Below, piece after piece: positions 11,090-21,479 of a stretch of 64,000 bases of DNA. Under the pieces are notes generated by a model. The model did not search any database. It worked only from the letters and a program-made list of their open reading frames with translations, and was not told the origin of the DNA. The translations under genes and the position numbers were made by a program. Position 1 is the first letter of the stretch. Every line of letters begins with the position of its first letter. Origin of the DNA: Anodontia alba (Eukaryota; Mollusca; Bivalvia; Lucinida; Lucinidae); NCBI GenBank assembly GCA_964016985.1, contig OZ024830.1:60372104-60436103 (forward strand), read 5' to 3'.

Positions 11090-11190
11090 TTGAACAAGTC
11101 CATTCATTGCCTGTGGACGTGTCTAAAAACTGCTGGATGACAAACAGTGAAGATCCAGATCAGACGCCGCGTCCCGCAATTTGCTCAGCA
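11090..11190. mobile_element. Truncated family B MITE
   Basis: GAACAAGTCC, GTCTAAAAACTGCTGGATGA, ACAAACAGTG and GATCAGACGCCGC are present in the usual order, then the sequence departs before the right arm. Confidence 0.6.
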
Positions 11191-11750
11191 TGCATACATT
11201 CCTAAATGCGGTAAAACGGGGTCGTGTCAAATGAAAGAGGCACTTGTAGCGTACATCAAGCAAATATCGAAGACTCGGATCAACCTTTATATCAAGATAG
11301 TGTTACATGCTCGCATTGCCTTCTACAATAGCCTGTAGTTCATTTGGCGGACAGCAAAACCTAAATCAGACTGCACATATGCAAACTGCTCAAATTCTGT
11401 GCTGTCCACAAATGTCAGAAGGCCATGTTCTTATTAGATTTCCAATAAACATAAATTTTAATGAAACTGGTTTCAAGTGTCTGTTTGGTCATTGGGGTAA
11501 AGCCCGGGTCAAGGGCGGAGTGCACGTTTTGTAACGCCAGGTTATTTTATACTCAAGACATTTAAATGACACTCTTATTTTCACAGTTGTCCAAAGCTTA
11601 TTTCTTTAATTCCCTCCACACAAACATAAATTAAGCGTCCTTTCTTTCGAAATCAGTTACAAAAGGTGATCACTTGGGACGTTCTGTTTCAGTCATCCAG
11701 TACCTGTCCCAGTTTTCGACCGAAATAAGTTTTTTTTTTTTTGCGGTCGA
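11191..11750. other. No recognisable feature
   Basis: No terminal repeats, tandem structure or convincing coding frame; a T-run lies just before 11743. Confidence 0.4.
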
Positions 11751-11752
11751 CG

Positions 11753-11988
11753 TTAACGCTTCGCATACTGGGTAAAAATTTCAGCAGGCGACATTTTGAT
11801 TTTTTTCCTAATGCTCCCAGGAAACAGACATCGGTATTTTATGCAAATTGTTTGCTAGGGAGCATGAGCTATCAAAGCGTATCTTCCTTGGCTATTTCAA
11901 GCAACTTGTCTCCCAAATGCCTCTGCCTATTTCCTGGGGAAAGGGTCATACATTTGTCGCCTGCTGAATTAGCCCAGAGAGTGTTTAA
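11753..11988. mobile_element. MITE, family F, with TTAA flanks
   Basis: TTAA at 11753-11756 and 11985-11988. Left CGCTTCGCATACTGGGTAAA..TCAGCAGGCGACA, right TTTGTCGCCTGCTGAATTAG. The central hairpin has a different sequence (CTAGGGAGCATGAGC) from other copies. Confidence 0.75.
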
Positions 11989-11989
11989 G

Positions 11990-12891
11990 GCTAAGAAAGG
12001 CTGTCGACAAGTATGGTCAGTACGCATGTAATTTAGAAGTGTGTTACTATAAAATATATTGCCTTAATGAAATACGAGCGTAGCAGATTAAAGGAAAAGC
12101 GTATACTGGACAAATAAATTTAGAGGTCTAGTTTGTGACATTGCATTCCTATTAGACAATTGCTTGCCAATGTTTTTATTTTGCGTCTCAAATTCAAAAC
12201 TTTTATTTTTGAAATGTCTGGAAAAGGGATTTAAGTCTGACTAACCTGAAGTTTTCCAAGCATATGAAATATACTGTGGGTGCCATTTCAGTTTTGAGTG
12301 TTAATTTTCTATAATTTTTTTTAAACCCTTCCTTCATTTGACCATAAAAATGACTAAATTTCTTGTTTCTATCAATAAGTCACAATATTTCCACGACTAA
12401 AAGGATTTAAAATATATTGAAAAATCGCGATTTCGTTCTTAGTAGAGAACAGAAGCTGTATTTTTGATAATGTTTCTAAAGTTTGGTTCTAACGATTGAT
12501 ATGCTACAAAAGGAAGCATAGATTTTGGCGCTAAGAGACATCATAGTTAGTAAGGAGCCCCTGACGTACCATCCAAGATACTCGATCCCTGACTTCTTTT
12601 AACAAGATTTTATGTTAATGCACTTGTGCTGAAAATAAAATGCACGTCGTATTTAATTTTAAGGGAATTCATGTTTATTTTTGAAGAAATTGATAATATT
12701 CAGGGGAGGTAACTCTGTCAAAATTGTTTTGTCTCCCTTCTGAAAACGGGTCTACACACAAAAAAAAAGATTTTGGTAACCTTCGGAGCAAATTATTTCC
12801 TTTTAAGAGAAGACCCCTTAGGCAGTAAAGCATGCAGGAAGGCAGAAAATATGCCTTATAACAATAGCTGAAGACCTACAATAAGCATCCA
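11990..12891. other. AT-rich sequence with a decayed dispersed repeat
   Basis: Around 12700-12830, GAGGTAACTCTGTCAAAAT..AAACGGGTCTAC..GGAGCAAATTATTTCC..GAAGACCCCTT resembles segments at 43430-43570, 54300-54385 and 61195-61330. No gene supported. Confidence 0.45.
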
Positions 12892-13197
12892 GCCGGCCTC
12901 GGTGGCTCAGTTGGACGCGCGCCCGGCTGGTGATCAAGAGGTTGCGGGTTCGAATTCCGCCGGGTTGGCAACATTTTTTCGTGGAGATTGATTATGAAAT
13001 ATTTTCTACGGTCATTCTCTCACTTCCGCTGATTCAAGAAGGGCAGTTGTCAGTTTCTGACGAAAGAATGTGCACAATACTGGTTATATAATCACTTAGA
13101 AAACTAAGCCTTCCCAGTAAAAGTGTGGTAAAGTAAACTGACTGCGCTCGACATGACCCCATTGGGTTGACTGGGCCGTAAAACTTCAAAACAAACC
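12892..13197 (+). mobile_element. tRNA-derived SINE, full length but diverged
   Basis: Head GCCGGCCTCGGTGGCTCAGT contains a Pol III A box; the B box is GGTTCGAATTC. The body (GTGGAGATTGATTATGAAAT, CGCTGATTCAAGAAGGGCAG) and the tail GGGCCGTAAAACTTCAAAAC match the other copies. Flanks ATAAGCATCC and AAAGCATATCC may be a decayed target duplication. Non-autonomous retrotransposon; mobilisation by a LINE is assumed, not seen. Confidence 0.9.
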
Positions 13198-13489
13198 AAC
13201 AAAGCATATCCGATCTCCTGACCGCAACATGCTAGAAGTGCAGGCCCAGGTCATAGTGCTGCTACTGATGAATCGATCATCAGGCACTTTTGCCTCATGT
13301 GACTGATGATCTGAAAGATTTTTTTAAAGTCGACTAATCGACAAGTTCTATTATTCAAAGCTGTCGCTTTGTGTCATTCTATATTTGTGATCAATAGAAG
13401 TGAAGTGAAAAAAAAATAATAATAAAAAAATGAATAAATAAATAAATAAAAAAAAAAGATAAATAACCTTAAATAAGTCAACCCAAAAA

Positions 13490-13620
13490 TACTGATATTT
13501 ATCTTATTTCTCCATGAAAACACATGTTGTGGGTAGGCGGAGGCGCTTCTAATGAGTACCAACAACATTGTATGTTTTCATGAAGAAATAAGAAAAATAT
13601 TATCTGGATACCCCTCTTAT
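13490..13620. mobile_element. Hairpin MITE, family G
   Basis: Outer inverted segments (TTATTTCTCCATGAAAACA and TTTTCATGAAGAAATAAG) flank a core in which GGCGCTTCTAATGAGTACC has lost most of its mirror arm. Confidence 0.65.
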
Positions 13621-13959
13621 TGATCTGGAGCAATGAATAAGTACCTGGAAGAGGGCTAATTTAAGAGTTAATATATCTTCTACAAGTCGATTATTAATCG
13701 ATGATCAGTCGGTTTTACAAAACCGATCATCGACTGTGAAATTCTGGCCGATTCCCAACACTCCCAGGTCAGTATGTGCATCCGCTCTGCCTGACCAGAA
13801 TCTTTGTTTCCCGTTTACAGAATCATTGGTTGCTGTAGAATAATTGACGAACAGAGAAGGCCCTTTTCCTATGTGGTGGTAGAGTGGTGGTAAGGTGGTT
13901 GTATAAAGGACCTGCAGTATGTAGAAAGGGGACCAGTTAGAATTTTTTCTGTTTCTCTG

Positions 13960-14125
13960 TTGCTGCAGTCACACTTTTTACTTAGTTTTTGCAGCAGGCG
14001 ACAAAATTGATTGTATTTTTTTCTTATTTTTTCCAGTGGAGACAATTTGCATGAACTGTCAAATCCTGTTTTCTTGGGAAAATAAGACAATTACTTGAAA
14101 ATGTCGTCTGCCGAAATTTTTAAGC
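13960..14125. mobile_element. MITE, family F
   Basis: TTTGCAGCAGGCGACAAAAT at the left, CAATTTGCATGAACTGTCAA in the middle and AAATGTCGTCTGCCGAAA at the right. TTAA flanks are not clear in this copy. Confidence 0.65.
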
Positions 14126-14208
14126 TTTTTTTCCCTTTTATGAATTAGCTCTACTGTTCCCTTTCTCTGGAAGACAAAACAAAATGACGTGGTCAAAAGG
14201 GTTGACGT

Positions 14209-14310
14209 GACATTACGAAAACACGCCTATTCAAGTATATAGAAAATTTCGCCTCGAAAAACTGAAGATTTTCAGATAAAAAAAAACAACACAGATTGTG
14301 GGTACTAAAA
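14209..14310. mobile_element. Left fragment of a family C MITE
   Basis: CATTACGAAAACACGCCTAT is followed by the family C left half up to GATTGTGGGTACT, where it breaks off before the central hairpin. Confidence 0.65.
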
Positions 14311-14539
14311 AGGCCGTGCACCGGGTACAATGTTGTTCTTTTCCTGTCAGTAAACCAGCTGTTTTTTTGGTTTTATCTAAAACTCATTACAATTCGGGCT
14401 TTAACTTCTGTTACTTAGTTCATAAGTATCGCATAACCAAATATACCCATACCGTAATAGAAAAATAATATAATTGTTCAGTTATCCGTACACAAATGAC
14501 GTATAAAGAGAATTAGTGCAAAATATACCATATTACAAT

Positions 14540-14692
14540 ACCATTAGCATTTAGCATGCTGTAGACGAAACTTAAATTGTTTTTCCTAGAATAAAATAGG
14601 GTTTGAAATGTCAGACCCTATTTCCTTGTAAGAAAACTTTGAAGTAAAATATCAATTTATTGTGTGCTGAAATTGCCCAGAGAGTGCTGAAG
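14540..14692. mobile_element. MITE, family F
   Basis: TTTAGCATGCTGTAGACGAA at the left and TGTGCTGAAATTGCCCAGAG at the right; the inner pair AGGGTTTGAAATGTCAGACCC folds back. Confidence 0.6.
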
Positions 14693-14837
14693 GTCACGGT
14701 CCATGGTCTTGCACATTTTATGTTCTCAAAAAATTGCACAATTATGTAGTGTAATTTCGTTTTTAATATATTATCAGAATATGAGTTTATAACATGACTT
14801 TATGATTACATGTTTCACAAAATATGTGGTATTTGAC

Positions 14838-15035
14838 CTTTACCGCTCTCTGGACACCAGCAAACGACAAATTGATGGTATTTTTCTAAGTTTTCCCAGA
14901 AAAACGGGAAATATCAGGAATTGATATTTCATTCCATTGGAGACAATTTGCATGAAATATCAAATCCTGTTTCCTGGAAAAAAGAAGGAAAATATTTCAA
15001 AATGTCGTCTGCTGAAACATTTTACCCAGTGTGCT
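14838..15035. mobile_element. MITE, family F, reverse orientation
   Basis: Begins with the family right end (TACCGCTCTCTGGACACCAG, ACGACAAATTGATGG) and ends AATGTCGTCTGCTGAAACAT..ACCCAGTGTGC, so it is opposite in orientation to the copy at 14540. Confidence 0.65.
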
Positions 15036-15221
15036 TAGCGATAAACTCATATATATTATGAAAAATGCATACTGCCGTTGTAACTTGACCTTCTGGGTAA
15101 TTTTGGCCTACCCCAAAAAGACAATGAAGGTGATTGCCGACCGACTGCAAAATTTTGATAAGATAGAGAAAAGTCATCCTTCACCTAAACTGGATCGTCG
15201 CACGGAAATCGATCAGTGCAG

Positions 15222-15525
15222 TTTATTCAGACACGGGCAGTAATCTCGTCACTCTTGGCTGATTGTTATGCAAAGAAATGTGACGCGAATATCCGGACAT
15301 GAGTAGCGCGAGCTAAAAAGGTGGCTATTTCAGGTGGGTTGTCGACAATCTGGGGTTTTTGTCGTCTAGGAGGGTGTTACTTTACAAATCGGAGAATCCT
15401 ATACTGCGAGGAATTAAAAGTCGATACAACCCAGCACCAAAATTTACGTCAAAATATAACTATGGTTCCTGGAATTTGTTTCATTCTGGCGACAATCTCT
15501 CCGATTTGGTACCATTTTGGACGAT
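15222..15525 (-). other. Probable 3' UTR with AATAAA signal
   Basis: This lies downstream of the stop at 15526-15528 on the minus strand. The plus-strand TTTATT at 15222-15227 reads AATAAA on the minus strand, about 300 bases past the stop. The stretch is free of the hairpin families and arrays. Short plus-strand frames over it look fortuitous. Transcription is inferred. Confidence 0.5.
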
Positions 15526-15736
15526 TTACCCATTAAAATTAATGTTTTCAGCCATATCTGCATCTTGCGTAACGACTTGAATTGGACAGACGCCTTTATT
15601 TGGCGTACGTATTACAATCATAACAATGCAAACCATCAATGCAACCAACAAAAACGGAAAAAATGCTAAAATTATAGGGCAGAATGAGCAGCGCGTGCAG
15701 ATATAAGTGTCGAGACTAGGATATGAGTGACAAGAG
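15526..15736 (-). CDS. Probable terminal exon of a single-pass membrane protein
   Basis: Read on the minus strand, a long T-rich tract runs into TTCATTTTGTCAG at 15737, a strong splice-acceptor context. The open frame that follows encodes about 69 residues to a TAA at 15526-15528. It has a short Cys-containing segment (SCHSYPSLDTYICTRC), one hydrophobic helix (IILAFFPFLLVALMVCIVMI), a basic stop-transfer (RTP) and a ~30-residue polar tail ending ENINFNG. This layout, extracellular stub then TM then short cytosolic tail, is typical of a last exon of a type I membrane protein. I do not recognise the family and could not find the upstream exons. A partial inverted copy at 18184-18272 means it may belong to a duplicated family or a repeat. 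Confidence 0.5.
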
Positions 15737-15857
15737 CTGACAAAATGAAAAAAAAAAAAAAAAAAGAAAAAAAGAAGCATAACCCCTCAGAACGGAAACT
15801 TCAGCTCAGCTTTCATTTTGAATGAATAAAAATATTAAGCTAGCATGTCCTCTTTAC

Positions 15858-15930
15858 CCCCCCCCCCCCCCCCCGCTACCAAAGGAGGTGGGTGTGTGTG
15901 TGTGGGGTGGGGGGGGGTGCATATTGTTTT
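15858..15930. repeat. C-run and G-run pair
   Basis: About 17 consecutive C followed within 40 bases by GGTGGGTGTGTGTGTGTGGGGTGGGGGGGG; a low-complexity tract that can fold C-rich against G-rich. Confidence 0.7.
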
Positions 15931-15954
15931 TTTTTTGGACGGATCCCGTTGGCG

Positions 15955-17530
15955 TCGGCGTAAAAGTTCTTGTCCGCTCTGTATCTTGAATACCCTTTGG
16001 AATACTTTGATGATACTTGGTAAGAATGTAGATCAGGACGAGATGACGTGTCGCATACGAGATTGACAACTCTGGCTGTCTTACTTTTGGAGTTATCACC
16101 CTTTGTTTTTTTTTTTAAAAAAGATTTCGTGTCCGCTCTGTAACTCAAATACCCTTTGGAATATTTCGATGATACTTTGTAGAAATGTAGAACAGGACCA
16201 GACGACGTGTCACGTACAAGAATGACAACTCTGCCTTTCTTACTTTTGGAGTTATCTCCCTTTGTTGTGTCTGACAGTGATTATTCATTGATTTCGTGTC
16301 CGCTCTGTAAGTCAAAGACCCTTTAGGATATTTTTATGATACTTTGTAGAAATATAGAACAGGACCAGATGACGTGTCACATACAAGAATGACAACTCTG
16401 GCTTTCTTACTTTTGGCGTTATCTCTCTTCGTTATATTTGACAGTGATAATCCATTGATTTCATGTCCGCTCTGTAGGTCAAAGATCCTTTGGAATATTT
16501 TATGATATTCGGTAGAAATCTAGAACAGGACCAGACGACGTGTCGCATACAAGAATGACAACTCTGCCTTCCTTACTTTTGGAGGTATCTCCCATTGTTA
16601 TGTCTGACAGTGATTATCTATTGATTTCGTATCCGCTCTGTAAGTCAAAGACTCTTTGGAATATTTGATACTTAATAGAAATATAGAAAAGGACCAGACG
16701 ACGTGTCACGTACAAGAACGACAACTCTGCCTTTCTCACTTTTGGCATTATCTCCGAGTGATTATCCATTGATTTCGTGTCCGCTCTGTAAGTCAAAGAT
16801 CCTTTGGAATATTTTTATGATACTTGGTAGAAATGTAGAACAGGACCAGAGGACGTGTCGCGTACAAGAATGACAACTCTGCCTTTCTTACCTTTGGCGT
16901 TATCTCCCTTTGTTATGTCTGACAGTGATTATCCTTTGATTTCGTGTCCGCTCTGTAAGTCAAAGCCCTTTGGAATATTTTTATGATACTTGGTAAAACT
17001 ATAAGACCAGACGACGTGTCGCGTACAAGAATGACAACTCTGGCTTTCTTACTTTTGGAGTTATCTCCTTTTGTTTTTTTGAAATAGATATCTTGTCTGC
17101 TCTGTAACTGGAATACCCTTCAGAATATTTTGATGGTACCTGGTAGAAATGTAGAATAGGACAAGACGACTTGTTCCTTACAAGAATGGCAACCTGCCTT
17201 TCCTACTTTTGCTGTTATCTCCCTTTGTTATATTTGACAGCCATTATGCATTGATTTAGTGTCTGATATGTAAGTCGAACACTCTTTGGAATATTTTGAT
17301 GATACTTGATACGAGTAATGAAGAACAGGACCAGACAACATCTCACATACAAGAATGATAACTTTGGCTTTGTTTACTTTTGGAGTTATCTCCCCTTCTT
17401 GTGTTTGAATTAGATTTCTTGTCTCTGCTCTGTAACACGAATACCCTTCGGAATATTTTGATGATGCTTGGTACAAATATAGAACAGGAGAGATGACGTG
17501 TTGCGTACAAGAATGACAACTCTGGCAGGA
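15955..17530 (+). repeat. Tandem array, ~150-167 bp unit, about 10 copies
   Basis: Each unit starts near GATTTCGTGTCCGCTCTGTA (for example 16124, 16290, 16624, 16770, 16937) and contains TTGGAATATTTTGATGATAC, AACAGGACCAGACGACGTGT, ACAAGAATGACAACTCTG and GGAGTTATCTCCCTTTGTT. Units differ by substitutions and small deletions. The downstream end is at a poly-T tract (17550-17580). Frames across it are repeat translation, not genes. Confidence 0.9.
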
Positions 17531-17545
17531 TTGAGGGGGTGGGGG

Positions 17546-17580
<35 letters not shown>

Positions 17581-17732
17581 CTAAAAAACCTTTTCTAGTT
17601 TTTATGGGTATTTCCCCTAACCCAATTGCATACTCATTTGAATTTAAAACATTCATGGGCGTTATGTTAAACAGAAGCGCCTAACTATAGCTGAGGACAT
17701 TGCTGTGGATAGAGAGCAGTGGCGGATTCAAA

Positions 17733-17775
17733 GGGGTGTGGGGGGGAGGGGGGGGAGGGGGTCGGAGGGTTCGGT
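17733..17775 (+). repeat. G-rich tract
   Basis: GTGTGGGGGGGAGGGGGGGG followed by further GGGG groups; quadruplex-capable. Confidence 0.6.
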
Positions 17776-17924
17776 CGAATCGCCCTTTGACTCGGAAATT
17801 TCATATACGTTGAAATTTTGGATAAATCTGATAGATTTTGGACACTTTTTTTCCTTCTACTTCTCTTCAAAAAGTCAACAAAGTTTACTACCTTAAAATG
17901 TTTGTAAAATTGCTAGATGAGTGG

Positions 17925-17980
17925 CAAACAGTGTCCTGCGGAGTCTTATCTGGGTCTACAGTGTTTGCTCAGGCCTGTCT
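17925..17980. mobile_element. Truncated family B MITE
   Basis: GGCAAACAGTGTCCTGCGGA then GTCTTATCTGGGTCTACAGTGTTTGC: the outer arms are intact but the GATCAGACGCC left arm is deleted. Confidence 0.6.
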
Positions 17981-18183
17981 GTCCGGTTACGAAGTGTATG
18001 TACGGTAATATGATTAAATCGAACTCCCTCGGAAATTCTTCTGGGTCCGCACCTGTAGGGGCATTAAATGCCAAGAAAAGTACTTATTTTTTAAAATATT
18101 TTGAAATAAACATTTGTTTTACGAGCTGAAAGCCTGAAACATACATCTACTTCCAAGTTCGCTGCTCTCGTCACTCATAAAAC

Positions 18184-18272
18184 ATCTCGTCACTCATATC
18201 CACACGCGCTGCTCATTCTACCCTATAATTTTGGCAATTTTCCGTTTTTGTTGGTCGCATTGATGGTTTGCA
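18184..18272 (+). pseudogene. Inverted, frameshifted partial copy of the TM exon at 15526-15736
   Basis: On the plus strand, CTCGTCACTCATATCC, CACGCGCTGCTCATTCTACC, CTATAATTTTGGCA and CCGTTTTTGTTGGTCGCATT then GATGGTTTGCA follow the same order as the minus-strand exon. Relative to that exon about 20 bases are missing between the first two blocks, and the T-run before CCGTTTTTG is two bases shorter, which breaks the frame. Homology ends at about 18272, where family F sequence (GTTGTCTGCTGAAACATG) begins. It cannot encode the membrane segment intact. Confidence 0.65.
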
Positions 18273-18330
18273 ATTATTTCAGTATGTTGTCTGCTGAAAC
18301 ATGCTGTAAGCGTTAAAGATAGATTGGTAT

Positions 18331-18454
18331 AATTTCCGCAAAATGCCATAGCTGTGCGGTCAGTGTTTTGTAATAGGTTCACCAAAATGAAGAATTTCCG
18401 CAAAATGCCATAGCTGTGCGGACAGTGTTTTGTAATAGGTTCACCAAAATGAAG
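18331..18454. repeat. 62-bp direct tandem duplication
   Basis: Two adjacent copies beginning AATTTCCGCAAAATGCCATA (18331 and 18393) differ at about one base (GCGGTCAGTG against GCGGACAGTG), so the duplication is recent. It ends about 45 bp before the tRNA terminator. Confidence 0.95.
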
Positions 18455-18496
18455 AAAGTAATTTGTTATGCATTAAAAATGATATCTTCTTATATG

Positions 18497-18504
18497 AAAA
18501 AAAA
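18497..18504 (-). terminator. Pol III terminator of the tRNA-Ala gene
   Basis: Eight consecutive A on the plus strand, which is T8 on the tRNA strand, three bases after the discriminator base. This is a standard strong Pol III stop. Confidence 0.85.
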
Positions 18505-18507
18505 TAA

Positions 18508-18579
18508 TGGAGATGCCGGAGATCGAACCCGGGGCCTTTCACATGCAAAGCGAACGCTCTACCACTGAGCCACATCCCC
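18508..18579 (-). tRNA. tRNA-Ala (anticodon UGC)
   Basis: A 72-base cloverleaf on the minus strand. The acceptor stem GGGGATG pairs with CATCTCC (one G-U), with A as discriminator. The D arm has GCTCAGTGGTAGAGC. The anticodon arm is TTCGC-TTTGCAT-GTGAA with anticodon TGC, and the T arm carries GGTTCGATCTC. The internal A box (TGGCTCAGTGG) and B box are intact and a T8 terminator follows. The body is very like animal tRNA-Ala(UGC) genes. Its tidy stems and terminator distinguish it from the SINE heads nearby. Confidence 0.95.
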
Positions 18580-18630
18580 GTTACGTCTATTTAATGAGCT
18601 TGAACCACATCTGTTAACCTATAACTTTAC

Positions 18631-18907
18631 TTTGTTTTGATTAACTGAGTTTTACGACCTAGTCAACTCATTAGGACCATGTGAGCGCGGTCAGTTTACC
18701 TAACCCCACATTTCCTGGACAAGTGGTTAACCAGTATTTGTGCATAATCTTTCACCAGGCACTGACAGCTATCCTTCTTGAATCAGCGGAAGAGAGAAAT
18801 TATTTCACGATCAATCTCTACGAAAGAATGTTGCCCGACCCGATGATTGAGCCCACGATCTCCTGATTGCCGGTCCCACGCGCGTCCGATTGACCTACCG
18901 AGCCCGA
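18631..18907 (-). mobile_element. tRNA-derived SINE, diverged
   Basis: Minus-strand copy: tail complement TTTTACGACCTAGTCAACTC, body GACAGCTATCCTTCTTGAAT and a head complement with CGTCCGATTGACCTACCGAG. The B box region (GAGCCCACGATCTCC) is mutated, so its own Pol III promoter is probably dead. It starts about 50 bp upstream of the tRNA-Ala gene. Confidence 0.85.
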
Positions 18908-19071
18908 GGAAAACTGTTGAAAAATATATATCATAAATATATCATGATATGGCATTTTTTTAATCCATACCCTATATTTGCCCGCGACTCTTCGGCTCTC
19001 GGGCTGATATGGGAGTCTCAAACTGATACGGGGTATGATATGAAAAATGTTATATGATAATATCTATTTAT

Positions 19072-19157
19072 CCCAGCCTTTAAACAACGGCGCATTAAAA
19101 TCGATGCAACGTCATGACGTTGCATCGACGTTAATGCGACGTTGTATAAACGCTGGG
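19072..19157. mobile_element. Palindromic MITE, family E
   Basis: CCCAGCCTTTAAACAACG at the left, AACGCTGGG at the right; the centre CGATGCAACGTCATGACGTTGCATCG is a perfect palindrome. Confidence 0.8.
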
Positions 19158-19159
19158 AT

Positions 19160-19885
19160 GATATGGTCCAGAGAATAGCGAAGATCATGACAGGCGTTCG
19201 CTTAATATACAAGGTACGATTTCCCATGGCATGTCCCATATTATACAAGTTAGATGAATTAACTCCCTGTATAATACATTCTTTACGGATAGAGATCATA
19301 TACTATTTATCCCACTTGTCATACGTTTCAATGATTTCACTAATTTCTTTGCAGATACGATCTTTGCGCAAGGATTCAACTCACTTTATAATGTCTTACT
19401 ATGATTTATAACAAAATACGTTTGCGGTGAACGACAAGAGAAACAAAATAATTAGCTATAGATATCGACATCTGTTCAAAATATATGACATATTTTCTCT
19501 AATATCCACTTTTTTATAGCAAAAACATTAGGATTTTACTAGGAATGATATAAATACCTAAATATTGTAGAAAACGGTTTAGTGGTGTCTATAGTAAAAT
19601 ATATCTGACAGCTTTTTTATCCATTTGGCAGAATTTATCAAAAGATGTTTACTTTTTCTTACACAATCAGACTGTTGAATGCATATTTCACTTGAACGGG
19701 TTTAAAGAGGGACTAGGTCAAACGGAAACATAGAAAAAAAAATCGCTGTATAAGCCGGGGCACAACAATTCGTGCCAGATTACATGTACGTTTAGCGAAG
19801 ACTCAGATCAGTCTGTGCATCCGCGCTTTCCATTTTGGAAAAAAGACATTGTAAATTACATATTTTACAGTTCCGTCTTATATGC
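19160..19885. other. No recognisable feature
   Basis: AT-rich. A half core of family A (AGCGAAGACTCAGATCAGTCTGTGC) is at about 19794-19822; otherwise no gene or repeat boundary is visible. Confidence 0.4.
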
Positions 19886-19888
19886 TTT

Positions 19889-19946
19889 TTAACGCTTAGC
19901 TCTTTGGATAAAAAATTCAGCAGACGACATTTTGAAATATTTTTCT

Positions 19947-19979
<33 letters not shown>

Positions 19980-20084
19980 TCTTCAGAAAACAGGCATTTT
20001 ATGCAAATTATCTCCAATTGAAGACAATAAGAAAAATGTTACCAGTTTGTAGTCTGCTGAATTAGCCAGCGTGGTAAAGGTTAA
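19889..20084. mobile_element. MITE, family F, with TTAA flanks
   Basis: TTAA at 19889-19892 and 20081-20084; GGATAAAAAATTCAGCAGAC on the left and AGTCTGCTGAATTAGCCAGC on the right. A ~30-base T-run lies inside. Confidence 0.75.
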
Positions 20085-20107
20085 GATTTAGGATTCTGTA
20101 TATAAAA

Positions 20108-20386
20108 CATTACGAAAACACGCCTATTCAAATATACTGAAAATTTCACCACCAAAAACTGAAAGTTTTCAGATAAAAAATCTAATATTTTTTTCATATT
20201 TCTGCTCAAAACATAGATTGTGGGTACTCGTTAGAACCGCCTCGGCGAGGCGGTTCCAACGAGTACCCACAATCTATGCTTTTGAGCAGAAATAAGAAAA
20301 ATAATGTATACCCCTGTAAACCCCAGTTTTACTATATAAAAATGGGGTTTAAGGGGTCAACATTATATAGATATGTTTTCGTGATG
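20108..20386. mobile_element. Hairpin MITE, family C, full length
   Basis: CATTACGAAAACACGCCTAT to ATAGATATGTTTTCGTGATG. The centre GGTACTCGTTAGAACCGCCT / AGGCGGTTCCAACGAGTACC is a near-perfect 24-base stem around CGGCG. Confidence 0.85.
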
Positions 20387-20509
20387 AAAATGCATCATTT
20401 AGTCAGGAGCGGGACAAACCCCGCAATTACCACTTTATTTAGTAAAAAATAGTGAAATATTTTTTTTATGTTACGTTAAACTTAATTTAAAATGAAAGAT
20501 TTTTTATGC

Positions 20510-21460
20510 TTCCCCAAGGAAGAGCATGTAGTCGCCGCTTTTATCGTCCGCCTGACCGTTCGTCCGTCCGTCACACTTTTGTCCGGAGCATATCTCTAAA
20601 AGTATTGAAGGTAATTCAGTGAAACTTGATACACTGATAGAGGGCCATGAGGGAAATCGCAGAATGCAAGAACCATAACCCTGTCACCAATATTTTCCTC
20701 GTTAATTTTTGCAGTAAAAAGCTTGTTCGGGGCATATCTCTAAAAGTATAGAAGGGAATTTAATGAAACTGAAAACATTGATAGACAGCCATCAGAGAAA
20801 GTGCAGATTGCAAGAGCCGTAACTTTATCACAAGTAATTACAGAGTTATGTCCCTTTCTAATTTTTGCAATAGAAGACTTGTCCAGAGCATATCTCTTAA
20901 AGTATTAAAGATAAATAAATGAAACTCAATACAGTGATAGAGGGCAATGAAAAAAAATGCAGAATGCAAGAACCATAACCTTGTCACCAGTATTTACAAA
21001 GTAACTGCCCTTCTTAAGTTTTGCAATAAAAAGCTTGTCAAGAGCATATCTCTGAAAGTATAGAAGGGATTTAAATGAAACTTAATGCATTGATAGATGA
21101 CTATCAGAGAAAGTGCAGAGTGCAAGAACCGTAACTCTATCACAAGTAATTACAGAGTTATTTCCTTTCTAATTTTTGCAATAATAAGCTTGTCTAGAGC
21201 ATATCTCTTAAAGTATTAAAGATAAATAAATGAAACCTGATACTCTGATAGAGGGCCATGAAGGGGATTACAGAATGCAAGAACCATTAACCATATCACC
21301 AGTATTTACAGAGTTACTGTCCTTCTTTAATTTTGCAATTAAAAGCTTGTCCGGAGCATATCTCTGAAAGTATAGAAGGGAATTAAATGAAACTTGATTT
21401 ATTGATAGATGGCCATCAGAGGAAGTGCAGAGTGCAGGCAAAGGTGCCTGAGCATACGTC
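20510..21460 (+). repeat. Tandem array, ~150 bp unit, about 6 copies
   Basis: After a lead-in with CGTTCGTCCGTCCGTCACAC, the block CTTGTCCGGAGCATATCTCT recurs near 20580, 20727, 20879, 21027, 21189 and 21344. Each is followed by AAAGTATAGAAGG..ATGAAACTTGATAC, AGAGGGCCAT, GCAGAATGCAAGAACC and ACAGAGTTATGTCCCTTTC. Confidence 0.88.
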
Positions 21461-21479
21461 TGTCCGTATGGAGTTAACT

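Noticed and set aside
15321..15580. Plus-strand frames of 71 and 73 codons
   Set aside because: They lie antisense to the better supported TM exon and its 3' UTR, overlap each other and show no family signature.
15845..17656. Frames over the 15.9-17.5 kb array and poly-Pro/Gly frames near 15860
   Set aside because: They follow the tandem unit or homopolymer runs and change phase with unit length.
15955..21460. Tandem arrays as a possible CRISPR
   Set aside because: Units are contiguous without unique spacers of constant length, there are no cas genes, and the DNA is clearly eukaryotic.
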